Of a stretch of 64,000 bases of DNA, positions 43,827-52,911 are shown in pieces; position 1 is the first letter of the stretch, and each line of letters starts with the position of its first letter. The position numbers and the translations under genes were made by a program. The stretch spans positions 1 to 64,000 of the forward strand of contig NZ_ML133695.1 in the NCBI RefSeq assembly GCF_003985155.1, written 5' to 3'. The notes under the pieces are model-generated. The model was not told where the DNA came from. It saw nothing but the letters and a program-made list of their open reading frames with translations, and did no database searches. The stretch comes from Rhizobium vallis (lineage in GTDB: Bacteria > Pseudomonadota > Alphaproteobacteria > Rhizobiales > Rhizobiaceae).

Positions 43827-44573
43827 ATGGGTCGACTCAATGGAAAAGTTGCCATCGTCACAGGCGCAAGCCGCGGCATTGGCCGCGCCACCGCAAAGCT
43901 CTTTGCCGCCGAAGGCGCGAAAGTCGCAATCCTTTCACGCACAGCAGAAGGCGTCGAGCGTGCCGTCACGGACATCGTCGAAGCGGGCGGCACGGCACTC
44001 GGCGTCGTCTGCGACGTCGGTGAGACCAACCGGATCACGGCCGCGGTGGACAAGGTCGTCGCTGCCTACGGCCGGATCGACATTCTCGTGAACAATGCTT
44101 TCGATGGCTCGGCGGTCTCGTCTTCAGTCATCGACCTCTCGGTCGAACAGCTGCAACGAAACTTCGATACCGGGCCGATCGCCTGTCTCCGCTTCATGCA
44201 GGCTTGCTATCCCTATCTCAGGGAAAGCGGAGAAGGTAGGATCATCAATTTCGGCTCGATGGCCGCCACCAGCGGGCTGGCCGGTTATGGCCCTTACAAC
44301 ATGGCGAAGGAAGCGGTGCGCGCGCTGACCCGCACGGCGGCACGCGAATGGGGCGCCGACAAGATCACCGTGAACAACGTCCTGCCGATCGCCGACACCT
44401 GGGGTGCTGCCGAAAAGCATGCCCCTCCGCCGATGAGCGCGCTGGCTCGTTTCGGCTCGCCGGAAGAGGACATTGCGCCGGTGGTGCTCTTCCTTGCCAG
44501 CAAGGACTCGCAGTTCATCACCGGCTACAGCCTCACTCCCGACGGTGGCGCTATCATCGACAGCGCTCGATAA
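43827..44573 (+). CDS. SDR-family oxidoreductase
   Basis: 248 residues. TGASRGIGRA nucleotide motif, NNAFDGSAV, Ser in INFGSMAATS and the catalytic YGPYNMAK. It ends with SLTPDGGAII. AAGGAGATAG precedes the ATG. Likely co-expressed with the DoxX-like gene, 36 bp upstream. Substrate unknown. Confidence 0.92.
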   Translation: MGRLNGKVAIVTGASRGIGRATAKLFAAEGAKVAILSRTAEGVERAVTDIVEAGGTALGVVCDVGETNRITAAVDKVVAAYGRIDILVNNAFDGSAVSSSVIDLSVEQLQRNFDTGPIACLRFMQACYPYLRESGEGRIINFGSMAATSGLAGYGPYNMAKEAVRALTRTAAREWGADKITVNNVLPIADTWGAAEKHAPPPMSALARFGSPEEDIAPVVLFLASKDSQFITGYSLTPDGGAIIDSAR

Positions 44574-44585
44574 CCACCAGCAAGC

Positions 44586-44611
44586 AAGGGGCGCAGCGGA
44601 CTGCGCCCCTT
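44586..44611 (+). terminator. Strong hairpin after the SDR gene
   Basis: AAGGGGCGCAG (44586-44596) and CTGCGCCCCTT (44601-44611) form a perfect 11-bp stem with a 4-nt CGGA loop, 12 bp after the SDR stop codon. The following bases are not T-rich, but position and stability support a terminator. Confidence 0.7.
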
Positions 44612-44615
44612 CAGG

Positions 44616-44705
44616 TTACCTCTGCCGGTAGCGGAAGGCTTCGACGAAGGCGGAGAAAGCCGGGGATGGATGGCGCCGGCTGGGGTAATAGAGATGATAG
44701 CCCTG
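44616..44705 (-). pseudogene. C-terminal remnant of a LysR-family regulator gene
   Basis: Read on the minus strand this stretch encodes GYHLYYPSRRHPSPAFSAF, then VEAFRYRQR and a TAA stop (44616-44618). That is the typical C-terminal tail of LysR regulators. Upstream of about 44705 the reading frame makes no sense as LysR and the aldo/keto reductase stop lies 70 bp away, so the rest of the gene is gone. It is evidence of a deletion or recombination next to the SDR/AKR genes. Confidence 0.7.
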
Positions 44706-44726
44706 GAACGTTATCCGACGACAGAA

Positions 44727-44754
44727 GCCTCGCCGATGATTGAATAGGCGAGGC
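44727..44754 (-). terminator. Hairpin after the aldo/keto reductase gene
   Basis: GCCTCGCC (44727-44734) and GGCGAGGC (44747-44754) form a perfect 8-bp stem with a 12-nt loop, 20 bp beyond the minus-strand reductase stop codon. No clear T-tract follows. Confidence 0.5.
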
Positions 44755-44773
44755 CCTATCTGACATCACATCT

Positions 44774-45787
44774 TCAGCCCGCGACAGGCAGCGGCGCATC
44801 CGGATTGACCAGGCTGGCCTGACGAATCTCGTGCCAGAAATCCGCCGGAATCACCTCCGCGAGTGCTGCGCGATCCTCCGCGATGCGCTCGGGCTTGCTC
44901 GCACCGGGAATGACCGCTGCGACCGCCCGATGGCCGAGGGAGAATTGCAGCCCAGCGGCCTTCATGCTCACGCCATAACGATCGGCGATTGCCTTGATCC
45001 GCGCCACCTTGTCCAAGATTGCAGGTGTCGCGGGGGCATACTCAAAGTTTGGGCCGCCCACCAGCGCTCCGGAACTGTAGGGGCCGCCGACGACGATACC
45101 GAGTTCACGTTCGGCCACCTGGGGCATGACGCGCTGAAGGGCACGGTCATGGTCGAGCAACGTGTAACGGCCGGCGAGCAGAAAGCCATCGGGGCGTGGA
45201 CCTTCCAGCGCGAGCAGCAGTTCGATCGGCTCGACACGATTGACGCCGAGACCCCAGGCCTTGATCACGCCTTCGTCGCGCAACCGGTCGAGGGCTTTGA
45301 AGGCGCCCTTGCGTGCGCTTTCGAAAACGCTGAGCCATTCGTCGCCGTAAAAATCCTGGGCAACGTCATGGACAAAGGCGATCTCGATATGATCGGTGTT
45401 CAACCGCTTCAGGCTGTCCTCGATCGAACGGAGGGTGGCGTCTCCCGAGTAGTCGTTGACGACCTTGTTGGAACGGCCATATTTGAAGACATCGCCCTTC
45501 TCACCGAGGTCGCGACTGCTGACATCCTCGATCTCGTCGAGGATGATCCGGCCAACCTTGGTGCTGATCACATATTGGTCGCGCGGCTTATTCGCAAGCG
45601 TCTGGCCCATGCGGATCTCGGCGAGGCCGGCGCCATAGAACGGCGCATTGTCGTAGTAGCGAATTCCATCATTCCAGGCGGCCTCGACGGTTGCCAGCGC
45701 CTCTTCCTCCGGAATATCGCGAAACATATTGCCAAGCGGGGCTGCGCCAAAGCCGAGTTTGCTCGGCAGAATATCCTTGAGAGTCAT
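44774..45787 (-). CDS. Aldo/keto reductase
   Basis: 337 residues of the AKR fold. Catalytic Asp and Tyr lie in YYDNAPFYGAG, the Lys in ISTKVGR and the His in AFVHDV; the NADPH site is in VIPGASKPERIAED. It resembles D-threo-aldose/L-fucose dehydrogenase-type AKRs (pyridoxal 4-dehydrogenase also falls here). AAGGATAAG precedes the ATG. Substrate not assignable. Confidence 0.9.
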   Translation of the reverse strand: MTLKDILPSKLGFGAAPLGNMFRDIPEEEALATVEAAWNDGIRYYDNAPFYGAGLAEIRMGQTLANKPRDQYVISTKVGRIILDEIEDVSSRDLGEKGDVFKYGRSNKVVNDYSGDATLRSIEDSLKRLNTDHIEIAFVHDVAQDFYGDEWLSVFESARKGAFKALDRLRDEGVIKAWGLGVNRVEPIELLLALEGPRPDGFLLAGRYTLLDHDRALQRVMPQVAERELGIVVGGPYSSGALVGGPNFEYAPATPAILDKVARIKAIADRYGVSMKAAGLQFSLGHRAVAAVIPGASKPERIAEDRAALAEVIPADFWHEIRQASLVNPDAPLPVAG

Positions 45788-46257
45788 TATCTTATCCTTT
45801 CGTTCTGGGTTCCGTGAACCAGGTCAAGTCCGTGTCGGATGAAGAGATGGAGAAGGTGGATCACCATCGGTGACCGGCGAGGCTTCGCAGGATATGCTTA
45901 TAAAATTCATAGATCAGGCAAGGAAATGCAGAATCGTCGCCCTGAAAGCGGAACTATTTCCGGATTGGCAGAGCTGGTAACCATGTAGAGATCGGAAAAA
46001 TGGGATCGCCCCGGCAACCTCATGCGGCATCGCCCCCAAAGCGACAATGCCACCTTACAAGAACTTTCAGCAAAATCAACGCCCTAGGAAAGCGATGCGA
46101 GCGCCCGCAAGGACGGCAAGAACGGCCAGAAGCTGATCGTCATTGCCGTGGGGACCCGCCCGGTTCGGCTGTCCTCGCTGCTCTCGCAGGCCGCCGTGCC
46201 TAACTCTCAAAACAGGGCGCGCGCACCCCGCAGGTCGGTCGTCAGCGGACGTGCGGC
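45788..46257. other. Gene-free stretch between AKR and methyltransferase genes
   Basis: 470 bp with the promoter of the minus-strand reductase at its left end. A frame around 46100-46200 reads KDGKNGQKLIVIAVGTRP, but I do not recognise it and it has no start or length to support a gene. Possibly a decayed remnant. Confidence 0.35.
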
Positions 46258-47325
46258 CTACTGCGGCCTTTGAATTTCACAGTAGACAATGCTGCGGTTT
46301 GAGCCGGACCAAACAGACACCTTCAAATCCGCCTCACTCGCGCTTTCACTGGCGATCAAGCCCATCTCTCGTTCTGACCGCAACAACAGCGCCCAGTTCA
46401 TAAATGTCTCCATATAGCCATCGACGTCCGTCTCCGGAGAGAAATTGGCGAATAGGAATGTGCCGCCGGGCTTCAGCATGCTGACGCACTTCTTGGTCAA
46501 CTTTACGGCTACCGCGTCCGGCAAATAGTCATAGAGACCCGCGGCATAGATGAAATCGAACATTCCCAGCGCATGTCTTCCACCGATCAGAGACTTGACC
46601 GAACCGTTCATCGCCTGGACGGATGTGCCGGCGAAATCGCGGGCGACGGTCCCAACGCTCATCGGGTCTTGATCCAAAGCTACCCAGCGGCTGATCGCCC
46701 CGGCGCCGAGAGCGCGTGACAAAGGCCCCTCACGAAGATGCCCGGCCGCGATGGCGAGAACTTCGGTGAAACCAGGCCGGGCCGAAGCGATTTCGTCAAC
46801 GCGGCGAGCCAGAATGTCTCGACGCTCCCTTACCGCTAGGGATGACGAAGCATTTCGAGTGTAGGCGTAGATCGAGCGTCCCAAATTGCTCGCTGATGAG
46901 ACGGCGTCTTCAATCTCAGGTCTGCCGTAGATGAAGTCGAGAAGGCGTGCGTCGCCAGAATAGCCGCGCGGCTTTTCGAACGACCAGCGGGTCAATGGAT
47001 CTTGATGAAGATAGTGTGCAACTGGATGAGACTGCGCGATTGGAACGATGGCGTCCCACACCTCCGGATGAAAGCGCCGCCGCATCTGATGCAAGGCGTC
47101 GGTAAGACGCTCGATTATCGCATTGGGCTCGACGCCGGACTTGAACTGACGGATCGACACCTCAAGGCTGAGGGCAAGCTCGGCTCTGGCAACGACAAGG
47201 TGGCCGGGATCTGGGGCAGCAACCCTCCTTGCCGCCCGACGAATCTCGCCAGGTGCAACAAGACTTTCACCGTCCAAGACCAGGTTTTGTGCCATTTCGA
47301 GATCCCTTGACCTAGCGTTAAGCAT
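46258..47325 (-). CDS. Class I SAM-dependent methyltransferase, possibly PhcB-like
   Basis: 355 residues. The N-terminal 120 residues end in LTRWSFEKPRGYSGDARLLD, followed by a Rossmann methyltransferase core with motif I AIAAGHLREGP, VALDQDP and the motif IV-like FDFIYAAGLYDYLPD. The KPRGYxGD and GHLRE combination recalls PhcB-type proteins that make 3-hydroxy fatty acid methyl ester signals; this is from memory and tentative. An ATG at 47295 (MAQNLV) with AAGGGA upstream is an equally good start. Divergent from a membrane GGDEF-EAL gene. Confidence 0.7.
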   Translation of the reverse strand: MLNARSRDLEMAQNLVLDGESLVAPGEIRRAARRVAAPDPGHLVVARAELALSLEVSIRQFKSGVEPNAIIERLTDALHQMRRRFHPEVWDAIVPIAQSHPVAHYLHQDPLTRWSFEKPRGYSGDARLLDFIYGRPEIEDAVSSASNLGRSIYAYTRNASSSLAVRERRDILARRVDEIASARPGFTEVLAIAAGHLREGPLSRALGAGAISRWVALDQDPMSVGTVARDFAGTSVQAMNGSVKSLIGGRHALGMFDFIYAAGLYDYLPDAVAVKLTKKCVSMLKPGGTFLFANFSPETDVDGYMETFMNWALLLRSEREMGLIASESASEADLKVSVWSGSNRSIVYCEIQRPQ

Positions 47326-47474
47326 AATCAACCTCGAAACAGGATGCGACTAGAATCTACACGGGATAAGGGTATTTCTACTCTTGCGGGTCCGATGCTA
47401 CCCCTCTAACAAAGCTAAGCAATAAGACGAACCGGTTGCAGGTTGCCGAATGTGATTTTGGAGGGCGCCGAAGT

Positions 47475-49472
47475 ATGGCTTACTTTTCAGCTTACTTTAG
47501 ATCATTGTCAGACCGGTGTTGTTGCATGATCGCGGCCTACGCTAATTTCCAGCGCAACGAACCAACCGCCAGCTTTTCATTCGCCGAGGCCCTGAAGTCT
47601 CTGAAAACTGAAAATGATGCTGTCCGAAGGCGGAGCTCACGGCGTGGTCTTTGGATCGCGGTTGCCGTCTATGTGGCCTTCGCACTTCCCGACCGTTGGC
47701 TGATCCCCGATGTTGCGCCTGTGACGATTGCCGCGCGATTCGTCGTTGCAACGATCGCTCTGCTGGTATTCGAGACCCTGCGCCTGGCAAAAGCGAAAAC
47801 CGTCTGGCTTGACATCACATGTGCCGCTGCACTGCTAGTGGGCTATATGGGCTGGCTTTACCCGGCGATTGCCACCCGCGACGTCATCGCCATGTCGTAC
47901 TACATGATATTCGGCGCCATCTTCATGATGGGCGCCAACCTCTTTTTCAGTTTCCCGTTTCGGCTTTCGGTGATCACCTCGAGCCTCGTTCTCTGCGCAT
48001 TTTTCGTTACGATCGAGGAATTTTTTCCTTCAAGCCAAACCTACAAGCTGGCCTTCGGGATGTTCTACATTTCGTGCTTTGTCTTCACGTCTTTCGTCAA
48101 TTGGCGATTGAACGTGGAGCGTCGAAACGTGTTGCTGAACGCGGCGGAGGCTCGCCACCAGCACTGGGAAGCGTCCGAGCGCGGAAGGTCACTGCTCGAG
48201 CTTTCACATACAGACTACCTGACAGGCATAAGCAACAGACGCGCGCTGGATCGGCGACTCGACGAATGCTGGGCTGCTTGGAAAGACGAACGCCGCGACT
48301 TCTCCGTGTTCCTCATCGACGTCGACTTCTTCAAACGCTTCAATGATCGCTACGGACATCAGGAAGGAGACCGGTGTCTGACTGTCATCGCCAATGCACT
48401 GAAGGCAGTTGTAGAGTCGTTCGATGGCATGATCGGCAGGTATGGTGGCGAGGAGTTTATTGTGGTCATGCCGGCTGCCCTCCCCAAGGTCGCGATGAAC
48501 CTTGCCGAGAAGATCAGAATGGAAGTCGAGTCTCTTGCGATTGCTCACGACGAGCGACCAGATGATATGTCGATCGTAACCGTCAGCATCGGCCTCGCCT
48601 TCACCCGCGAGAAAGTTGGAGAAAAGGTTGAACGGATAGTGCGTGAGGCCGATCTCGCTCTCTACAATGCCAAAGCAAGTGGCCGAAACTGCATTCGTAG
48701 TTTTGATCCGTTGTTGCCTCGCCCCGACGACTATGCTGGCAAACTCGTCCCGCTGCTGGCGGCCGCCATCGATCGCAAATTGGTCTCGCTCGTGTACCAG
48801 CCGATCTTCGACCTGACGAACGAGAAAGCAAGAGCTGTCGAGGCTTTGATGCGCCTCAGGATGCCGGACGGCACTGCGGTTTCGCCGAAGACATTCATTC
48901 CGGTTGCCGAACGAAGTGGCGCCATCCTCGAATTGGGCAGGTGGGCGATCGAGACGGCATGCCGGGACATATTGATGACCGATCGCATGGCGACCGTCAG
49001 CGTCAACGTCTCACCAATACAACTACGTTCCCCCGGCTTTGCTGCCAGTGTCGCTGATATCCTTGCTCGTTGCGGGGTCGGCGGGTCGCGGCTAGCCTTG
49101 GAAGTCACCGAGGGCCTGGACATGGATATGCAGTCGGAGGTGCTCAAATGCATTGCCGATCTGCGGGCACTCGGCGTCGAGATCTGGCTTGACGACTTCG
49201 GCTGCGGCTTCGCGGGCCTCTCTTGGCTGAGGGCAATCGAGTTTCAGACGGTCAAGGTCGATAGAACCTTCCTGCACGACTGCTCGAACCCACGCGGTTT
49301 GACGATGCTTCAGGACATGATTGCTCTCATCCGCAATCGTGGGAATACGATCCTGGTGGAAGGCGTCGAAACGGCTGCACAATTTTCCCTTCTCAAGGAT
49401 CTGCGCATCGACCGCGTCCAGGGCTTTCATATGGGAATGCCGGTTAGCGCTGAACTCCTGAACGCGGCATAA
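47475..49472 (+). CDS. Membrane-anchored GGDEF-EAL cyclic-di-GMP protein
   Basis: 665 residues. Residues 55-200 contain about six membrane helices (WIAVAVYVAFALP to MFYISCFVFTSFVNW). A GGDEF domain follows (DYLTGISNRRALDRR, and RYGGEEF near 322, catalytic form intact, no RxxD site before it), then an EAL domain (VEALMRLR near 455, LDDFGCGFAGL). Both enzymatic signatures are present. GGAGGG before ATG 47475 supports that start; ATG 47526 is possible. It shares its promoter region with the methyltransferase. Confidence 0.92.
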   Translation: MAYFSAYFRSLSDRCCCMIAAYANFQRNEPTASFSFAEALKSLKTENDAVRRRSSRRGLWIAVAVYVAFALPDRWLIPDVAPVTIAARFVVATIALLVFETLRLAKAKTVWLDITCAAALLVGYMGWLYPAIATRDVIAMSYYMIFGAIFMMGANLFFSFPFRLSVITSSLVLCAFFVTIEEFFPSSQTYKLAFGMFYISCFVFTSFVNWRLNVERRNVLLNAAEARHQHWEASERGRSLLELSHTDYLTGISNRRALDRRLDECWAAWKDERRDFSVFLIDVDFFKRFNDRYGHQEGDRCLTVIANALKAVVESFDGMIGRYGGEEFIVVMPAALPKVAMNLAEKIRMEVESLAIAHDERPDDMSIVTVSIGLAFTREKVGEKVERIVREADLALYNAKASGRNCIRSFDPLLPRPDDYAGKLVPLLAAAIDRKLVSLVYQPIFDLTNEKARAVEALMRLRMPDGTAVSPKTFIPVAERSGAILELGRWAIETACRDILMTDRMATVSVNVSPIQLRSPGFAASVADILARCGVGGSRLALEVTEGLDMDMQSEVLKCIADLRALGVEIWLDDFGCGFAGLSWLRAIEFQTVKVDRTFLHDCSNPRGLTMLQDMIALIRNRGNTILVEGVETAAQFSLLKDLRIDRVQGFHMGMPVSAELLNAA

Positions 49473-49552
49473 TTCGACCTCAAGGTTTTCAGATGGCTCA
49501 GCACGCTGCCGATGATCGGTGTGTGCGGGGGCATGACGTCTGTGGCTTTCGG

Positions 49553-50440
49553 TCAACCGTGCAGTGACGCCGTCAGCCAGGCGGCGGCGAGATTTCGCGC
49601 ATTGCTTCGCTTGGCCTTGATCGGCACGATCACGTTGTAGCGATCTTCGGCGGCAAGCTCGCCGCCGTCGGCCTGCACCAGGGTTCCGTCCTCTAGAAAA
49701 GTGCCGATCAGCATGCGCCATCCGAGCGCGATCCCTTGGCCCGCGCGCGCGGCGGCGATGGTTTCGGTATAGTGGTTGAAGCGAAGCGACGGCTTGACCT
49801 CGATATTGGCGCCGGCCAGCGAAAACCATTGCGACCAGCTGTACCAGGAACGGTCGAGCACATCGGTTTCGATGAATTCGTCGGCTGGGCCGAGCGGTCC
49901 GTCTCCTCGACGCCTGAGATAGTCGGGGGAGCAGACGGGGCTGATGACGTCGCCGCGCGAGGCGATGACGGTTCCGTCGCTGAAGGGAGGCAGGCCGTAG
50001 CGGATGGCGACGTCGATCTCTCCGTCGTCGAGAGCAATCGGGCTGTCCTGCGAGATCACCCGCACCAGAATGCCGGGATTGGCGCGGCGGAATTCGGCAA
50101 GACGCGGCAGCAGCCAGAAGGAGGAGAAGGCGACGGTCGCCCCGATCGTCACCACATCCTGGCCGCGTGACTGGATCGCTTCCACGCTCTCGGCAATATC
50201 GGCAAAGCTCTTGGCGAGTGTGGCTCCGAGACTGACGCAGGCGGCCGTCGGCTCGATCGCCCGATGCTTGCGCAGGAACAGCGGCTGACCGAGTTCCTCC
50301 TCGAGAGCAGCGATCTGCCGGCTGACCGCAGCCTGGGTGACGCCGAGTTCGCCTGCTGCCAGCGTGAAGCTTTTTCTTCTGAGCACCGCCTCCAGCGTCA
50401 CCAGCGCCGTCAATGACGGGAGCCGTCTTCGAAACTGCAT
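49553..50440 (-). CDS. LysR-family regulator, GcvA-like, of the betaine demethylase genes
   Basis: 295 residues. LPSLTALVTLEAVLRRKSF then the helix-turn-helix LGVTQAAVSRQIAALE, and a GcvA-type effector domain (DGEIDVAIRYGLPPF). ATG 50440 has GAGGGG upstream; 50458 is in frame but less likely. Divergent from the Rieske demethylase with a T-N11-A palindrome between, so it probably activates that gene. Confidence 0.93.
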   Translation of the reverse strand: MQFRRRLPSLTALVTLEAVLRRKSFTLAAGELGVTQAAVSRQIAALEEELGQPLFLRKHRAIEPTAACVSLGATLAKSFADIAESVEAIQSRGQDVVTIGATVAFSSFWLLPRLAEFRRANPGILVRVISQDSPIALDDGEIDVAIRYGLPPFSDGTVIASRGDVISPVCSPDYLRRRGDGPLGPADEFIETDVLDRSWYSWSQWFSLAGANIEVKPSLRFNHYTETIAAARAGQGIALGWRMLIGTFLEDGTLVQADGGELAAEDRYNVIVPIKAKRSNARNLAAAWLTASLHG

Positions 50441-50453
50441 CTCAACCCCTCTT

Positions 50454-50474
50454 CGCATGATAAAATATTATGCG
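50454..50474. promoter_or_regulatory. LysR-box palindrome between LysR and demethylase genes
   Basis: CGCATGATA (50454-50462) and TATTATGCG (50466-50474) are complementary at 8 of 9 positions around AAA, and contain T-N11-A (50458 to 50470). It lies 14 bp upstream of the LysR start and 75 bp before the demethylase ATG, a standard LysR recognition-site position. Confidence 0.55.
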
Positions 50475-50549
50475 AGCGTAATTTTTTATGCCGTTGAAAG
50501 CCCGCAACTGCAAGAGCAATCTGGGGAAACTCTCACATAAGAGGTTCTC

Positions 50550-51803
50550 ATGCTAAACAGGCTTCCATCCTCCATTTCAGCGCTGCTGGACTCCCGCTCG
50601 GAAGGCCATTCGCTGCCGGCCGGCCTTTACACCAGGGAAGATGTGTTCGAAGCTGACATCGACGTCTTCTTCCACAAGCACTGGATCTGCGTCGGCCTCG
50701 ACTGTGACGTTCCCGAACCCGGCGACGCCACGGTGATCGACATCGGCAAGACGAGCTTGATCCTCCTGCGTGACGACGACGGCGAAATCCGCGTCCTGCA
50801 CAATGTCTGCCGCCATCGCGGCTCCCGCCTGCTCGACCCGGGCAAGACGATCGTTTCGAAGCTCGTCTGTCCCTATCACACCTGGACATACGAGCTGACG
50901 GGGGAGCTCAGCTACGCTCCCCACATGGGTAGGGAATTCGACAAGGACTGTCGGGGCCTCAAACCGGTCACCTTCAAGTCGATCGGCGGGCTGATCTATG
51001 TCTGCCTCTCCGACAATCCGCCGGAAGACATCGACGTCCTCGATCAGACCATGGTGGAGCGCCTCGCGCCCTACGATATCAGGAACGCCAAGATCGCTCA
51101 CCAGGTCGACGTCATCGAGGACGGCAACTGGAAGCTGACGATGGAGAACAATCGCGAGTGCTACCATTGCTCCGCGAACCATCCGGAACTCTGCGTCTCC
51201 TTCGTCGATCTCGATTTCGGCTTCGATCCCGAGACGCTAAGCCCCGAGGATCGCGAACAGGCCGAAGAGCATTTCAGACTGTATGAAGAGCGAACCAAGA
51301 CCTGGGAAGCCGAGGGCTTTCCCTCGGCCGCCGTCGAGCAAATGGTCGACTGCGCCACGAACTTCCGCACCCAGCGATTGATCATCGCAGGCGCCGGCGA
51401 ATCCCAGACCCATGATGCCACGGCCGCATCCTCCAAGCTGCTGGGGCATATGACCCGCAAGGATCTCGGCGACACGCATCTCTGGGGCCACAATAGCTGG
51501 AACCACTTCATGGGCGACCATGCGGTCGTGGCAATCGTCATTCCGCTTTCGGCGGGCAAGACGCTTGTCCGCACCAAATGGCTGGTGCACAAGGACGCCG
51601 TCGAAGGGGTCGATTACGATCTCGACAAGCTGACGGATGTCTGGATCCAGACGACGGACCAGGACGCCGATCTCGTCGCCCGCTCGCATGCCGGCACGCT
51701 CGATCCCGCTTATCAGCCAGGACCTTATTCCCGCTTCTCCGAGACGAACCTCGACAAGTTCGCCGCCTGGTACATCGACCGGATGCGCGCCCATGGATAC
51801 TAG
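50550..51803 (+). CDS. Rieske oxygenase, quaternary-amine demethylase (Stc2/GbcA type)
   Basis: 417 residues. Rieske motif CRHRG and CPYHTW near residues 90-110, then the non-heme iron site in MENNRECYHCSANHPEL. This ENNRECYHC block is typical of GbcA (glycine betaine) and Stc2 (stachydrine) demethylases, which oxidatively remove an N-methyl group as formaldehyde. The partner reductase gene overlaps its end. Downstream genes for a TMADH-like demethylase, EtfAB and formaldehyde removal agree. Glycine betaine versus stachydrine cannot be decided from the sequence alone. Confidence 0.92.
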   Translation: MLNRLPSSISALLDSRSEGHSLPAGLYTREDVFEADIDVFFHKHWICVGLDCDVPEPGDATVIDIGKTSLILLRDDDGEIRVLHNVCRHRGSRLLDPGKTIVSKLVCPYHTWTYELTGELSYAPHMGREFDKDCRGLKPVTFKSIGGLIYVCLSDNPPEDIDVLDQTMVERLAPYDIRNAKIAHQVDVIEDGNWKLTMENNRECYHCSANHPELCVSFVDLDFGFDPETLSPEDREQAEEHFRLYEERTKTWEAEGFPSAAVEQMVDCATNFRTQRLIIAGAGESQTHDATAASSKLLGHMTRKDLGDTHLWGHNSWNHFMGDHAVVAIVIPLSAGKTLVRTKWLVHKDAVEGVDYDLDKLTDVWIQTTDQDADLVARSHAGTLDPAYQPGPYSRFSETNLDKFAAWYIDRMRAHGY

Positions 51804-52881
51804 GAGCCCGCAGGCATTGCCCGGAAAGGCCGCCCTTGCCGAGTTCTGGAATCCCGAGGAAGACGACGCGCTCGTCTGTCTCGACGTCCAGCAGGAGACG
51901 CATGACGTCAAGACCTTCACCTTCGCGTCGCGCGAGGGCAAACGCTTCGCCTTCCGGGCCGGACAGTATTTTCTGTTCGACCTCGAACACAACGGAGAGG
52001 CCGAAAGCCGGTGCTACAGCATCTCCTCCTCGCCGCATCGCACGAACGCCTTCTCGGTGACGGTGAAGCGTGTTCCCGGCGGCAAGATCTCCAACTGGCT
52101 TCACGACACGCTGGTGGCGGGGGCATCAGTCAAGGCGAACGGCCCGCTCGGCCATTTCGTGCGATCCGGTACGGGTCAGAAGCTCCTGCTGCTCTCGGGC
52201 GGCTCCGGCATCACGCCCGTGATGTCCATTCTGCGGGAGATCGCCGATAGCTGTGAGCCAGCCAATGTCGTCTTCATGCACGCCGCCCGCACGCCGCAGG
52301 ATCTGATTTTCCGCGACGAGCTCGCCTGCATCGCCCGCAAGCTGAAAGGCCTTCGGCTGCATTTTCTTCCTGAGACGGTCCTCGGCGAAGCATCGTGGCC
52401 GGGGCTCACGGGCCGTATTTCGCCGGACTACCTCAGGCTTGCAGTTCCCGATATCGCCGATCGAACGGTGATGTGCTGCGGCCCCGCTCCGTTCATGGCT
52501 GCCGCGCGCCGCATCGCTGGGGAACTCGGCGTGCCCAATTCGCACTATGTGGAGGAAAGCTTCGACGCCACTGTCATCGACGAGCCTGATATCCCCGCAG
52601 TTCAGGAAGCGGCGGCCAAGGTTTTCCAGGTCACTTTCTCCAAGCAATCCCGCAGCATCGAGGTATCGGGCGATCAGAGCGTGCTCTCCTGCGCCAAGAA
52701 GGCAGGCGTCAGGATACCGTCATCCTGCGCCAACGGTGTCTGCGGCACCTGCAAGTCGAAGCTGACGTCGGGCACGGTCGACATGAACCACAATGGCGGC
52801 ATCCGCCAAAGGGAAATCGACGCAGGCCTGTTCCTGCCCTGCTGCTCCAAGCCGCTCAGCGATCTCGTGATCGAGCGATGA
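51793..52881 (+). CDS. Ferredoxin reductase of the Rieske demethylase (GbcB type)
   Basis: 362 residues. FAD-binding domain (RCYSISSSP), NAD-binding domain (LSGGSGITPVMSIL, CCGPAPFM) and a C-terminal plant-type [2Fe-2S] domain with Cys in SSCANGVCGTCKSK plus a Cys near LPCCSKP. It passes electrons from NAD(P)H to the 50550 oxygenase. ATG 51793 overlaps that gene by 11 bp; an upstream in-frame codon lies inside it. Confidence 0.93.
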   Translation: MDTRSPQALPGKAALAEFWNPEEDDALVCLDVQQETHDVKTFTFASREGKRFAFRAGQYFLFDLEHNGEAESRCYSISSSPHRTNAFSVTVKRVPGGKISNWLHDTLVAGASVKANGPLGHFVRSGTGQKLLLLSGGSGITPVMSILREIADSCEPANVVFMHAARTPQDLIFRDELACIARKLKGLRLHFLPETVLGEASWPGLTGRISPDYLRLAVPDIADRTVMCCGPAPFMAAARRIAGELGVPNSHYVEESFDATVIDEPDIPAVQEAAAKVFQVTFSKQSRSIEVSGDQSVLSCAKKAGVRIPSSCANGVCGTCKSKLTSGTVDMNHNGGIRQREIDAGLFLPCCSKPLSDLVIER

Positions 52882-52911
52882 GTAACGGCAACTTCGCCTT
52901 GATCCTCCCGC

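Noticed and set aside
46100..46200. A possible peptide reading KDGKNGQKLIVIAVGTRP
   Set aside because: No start codon context, no length and no recognised family; not enough to call a gene.
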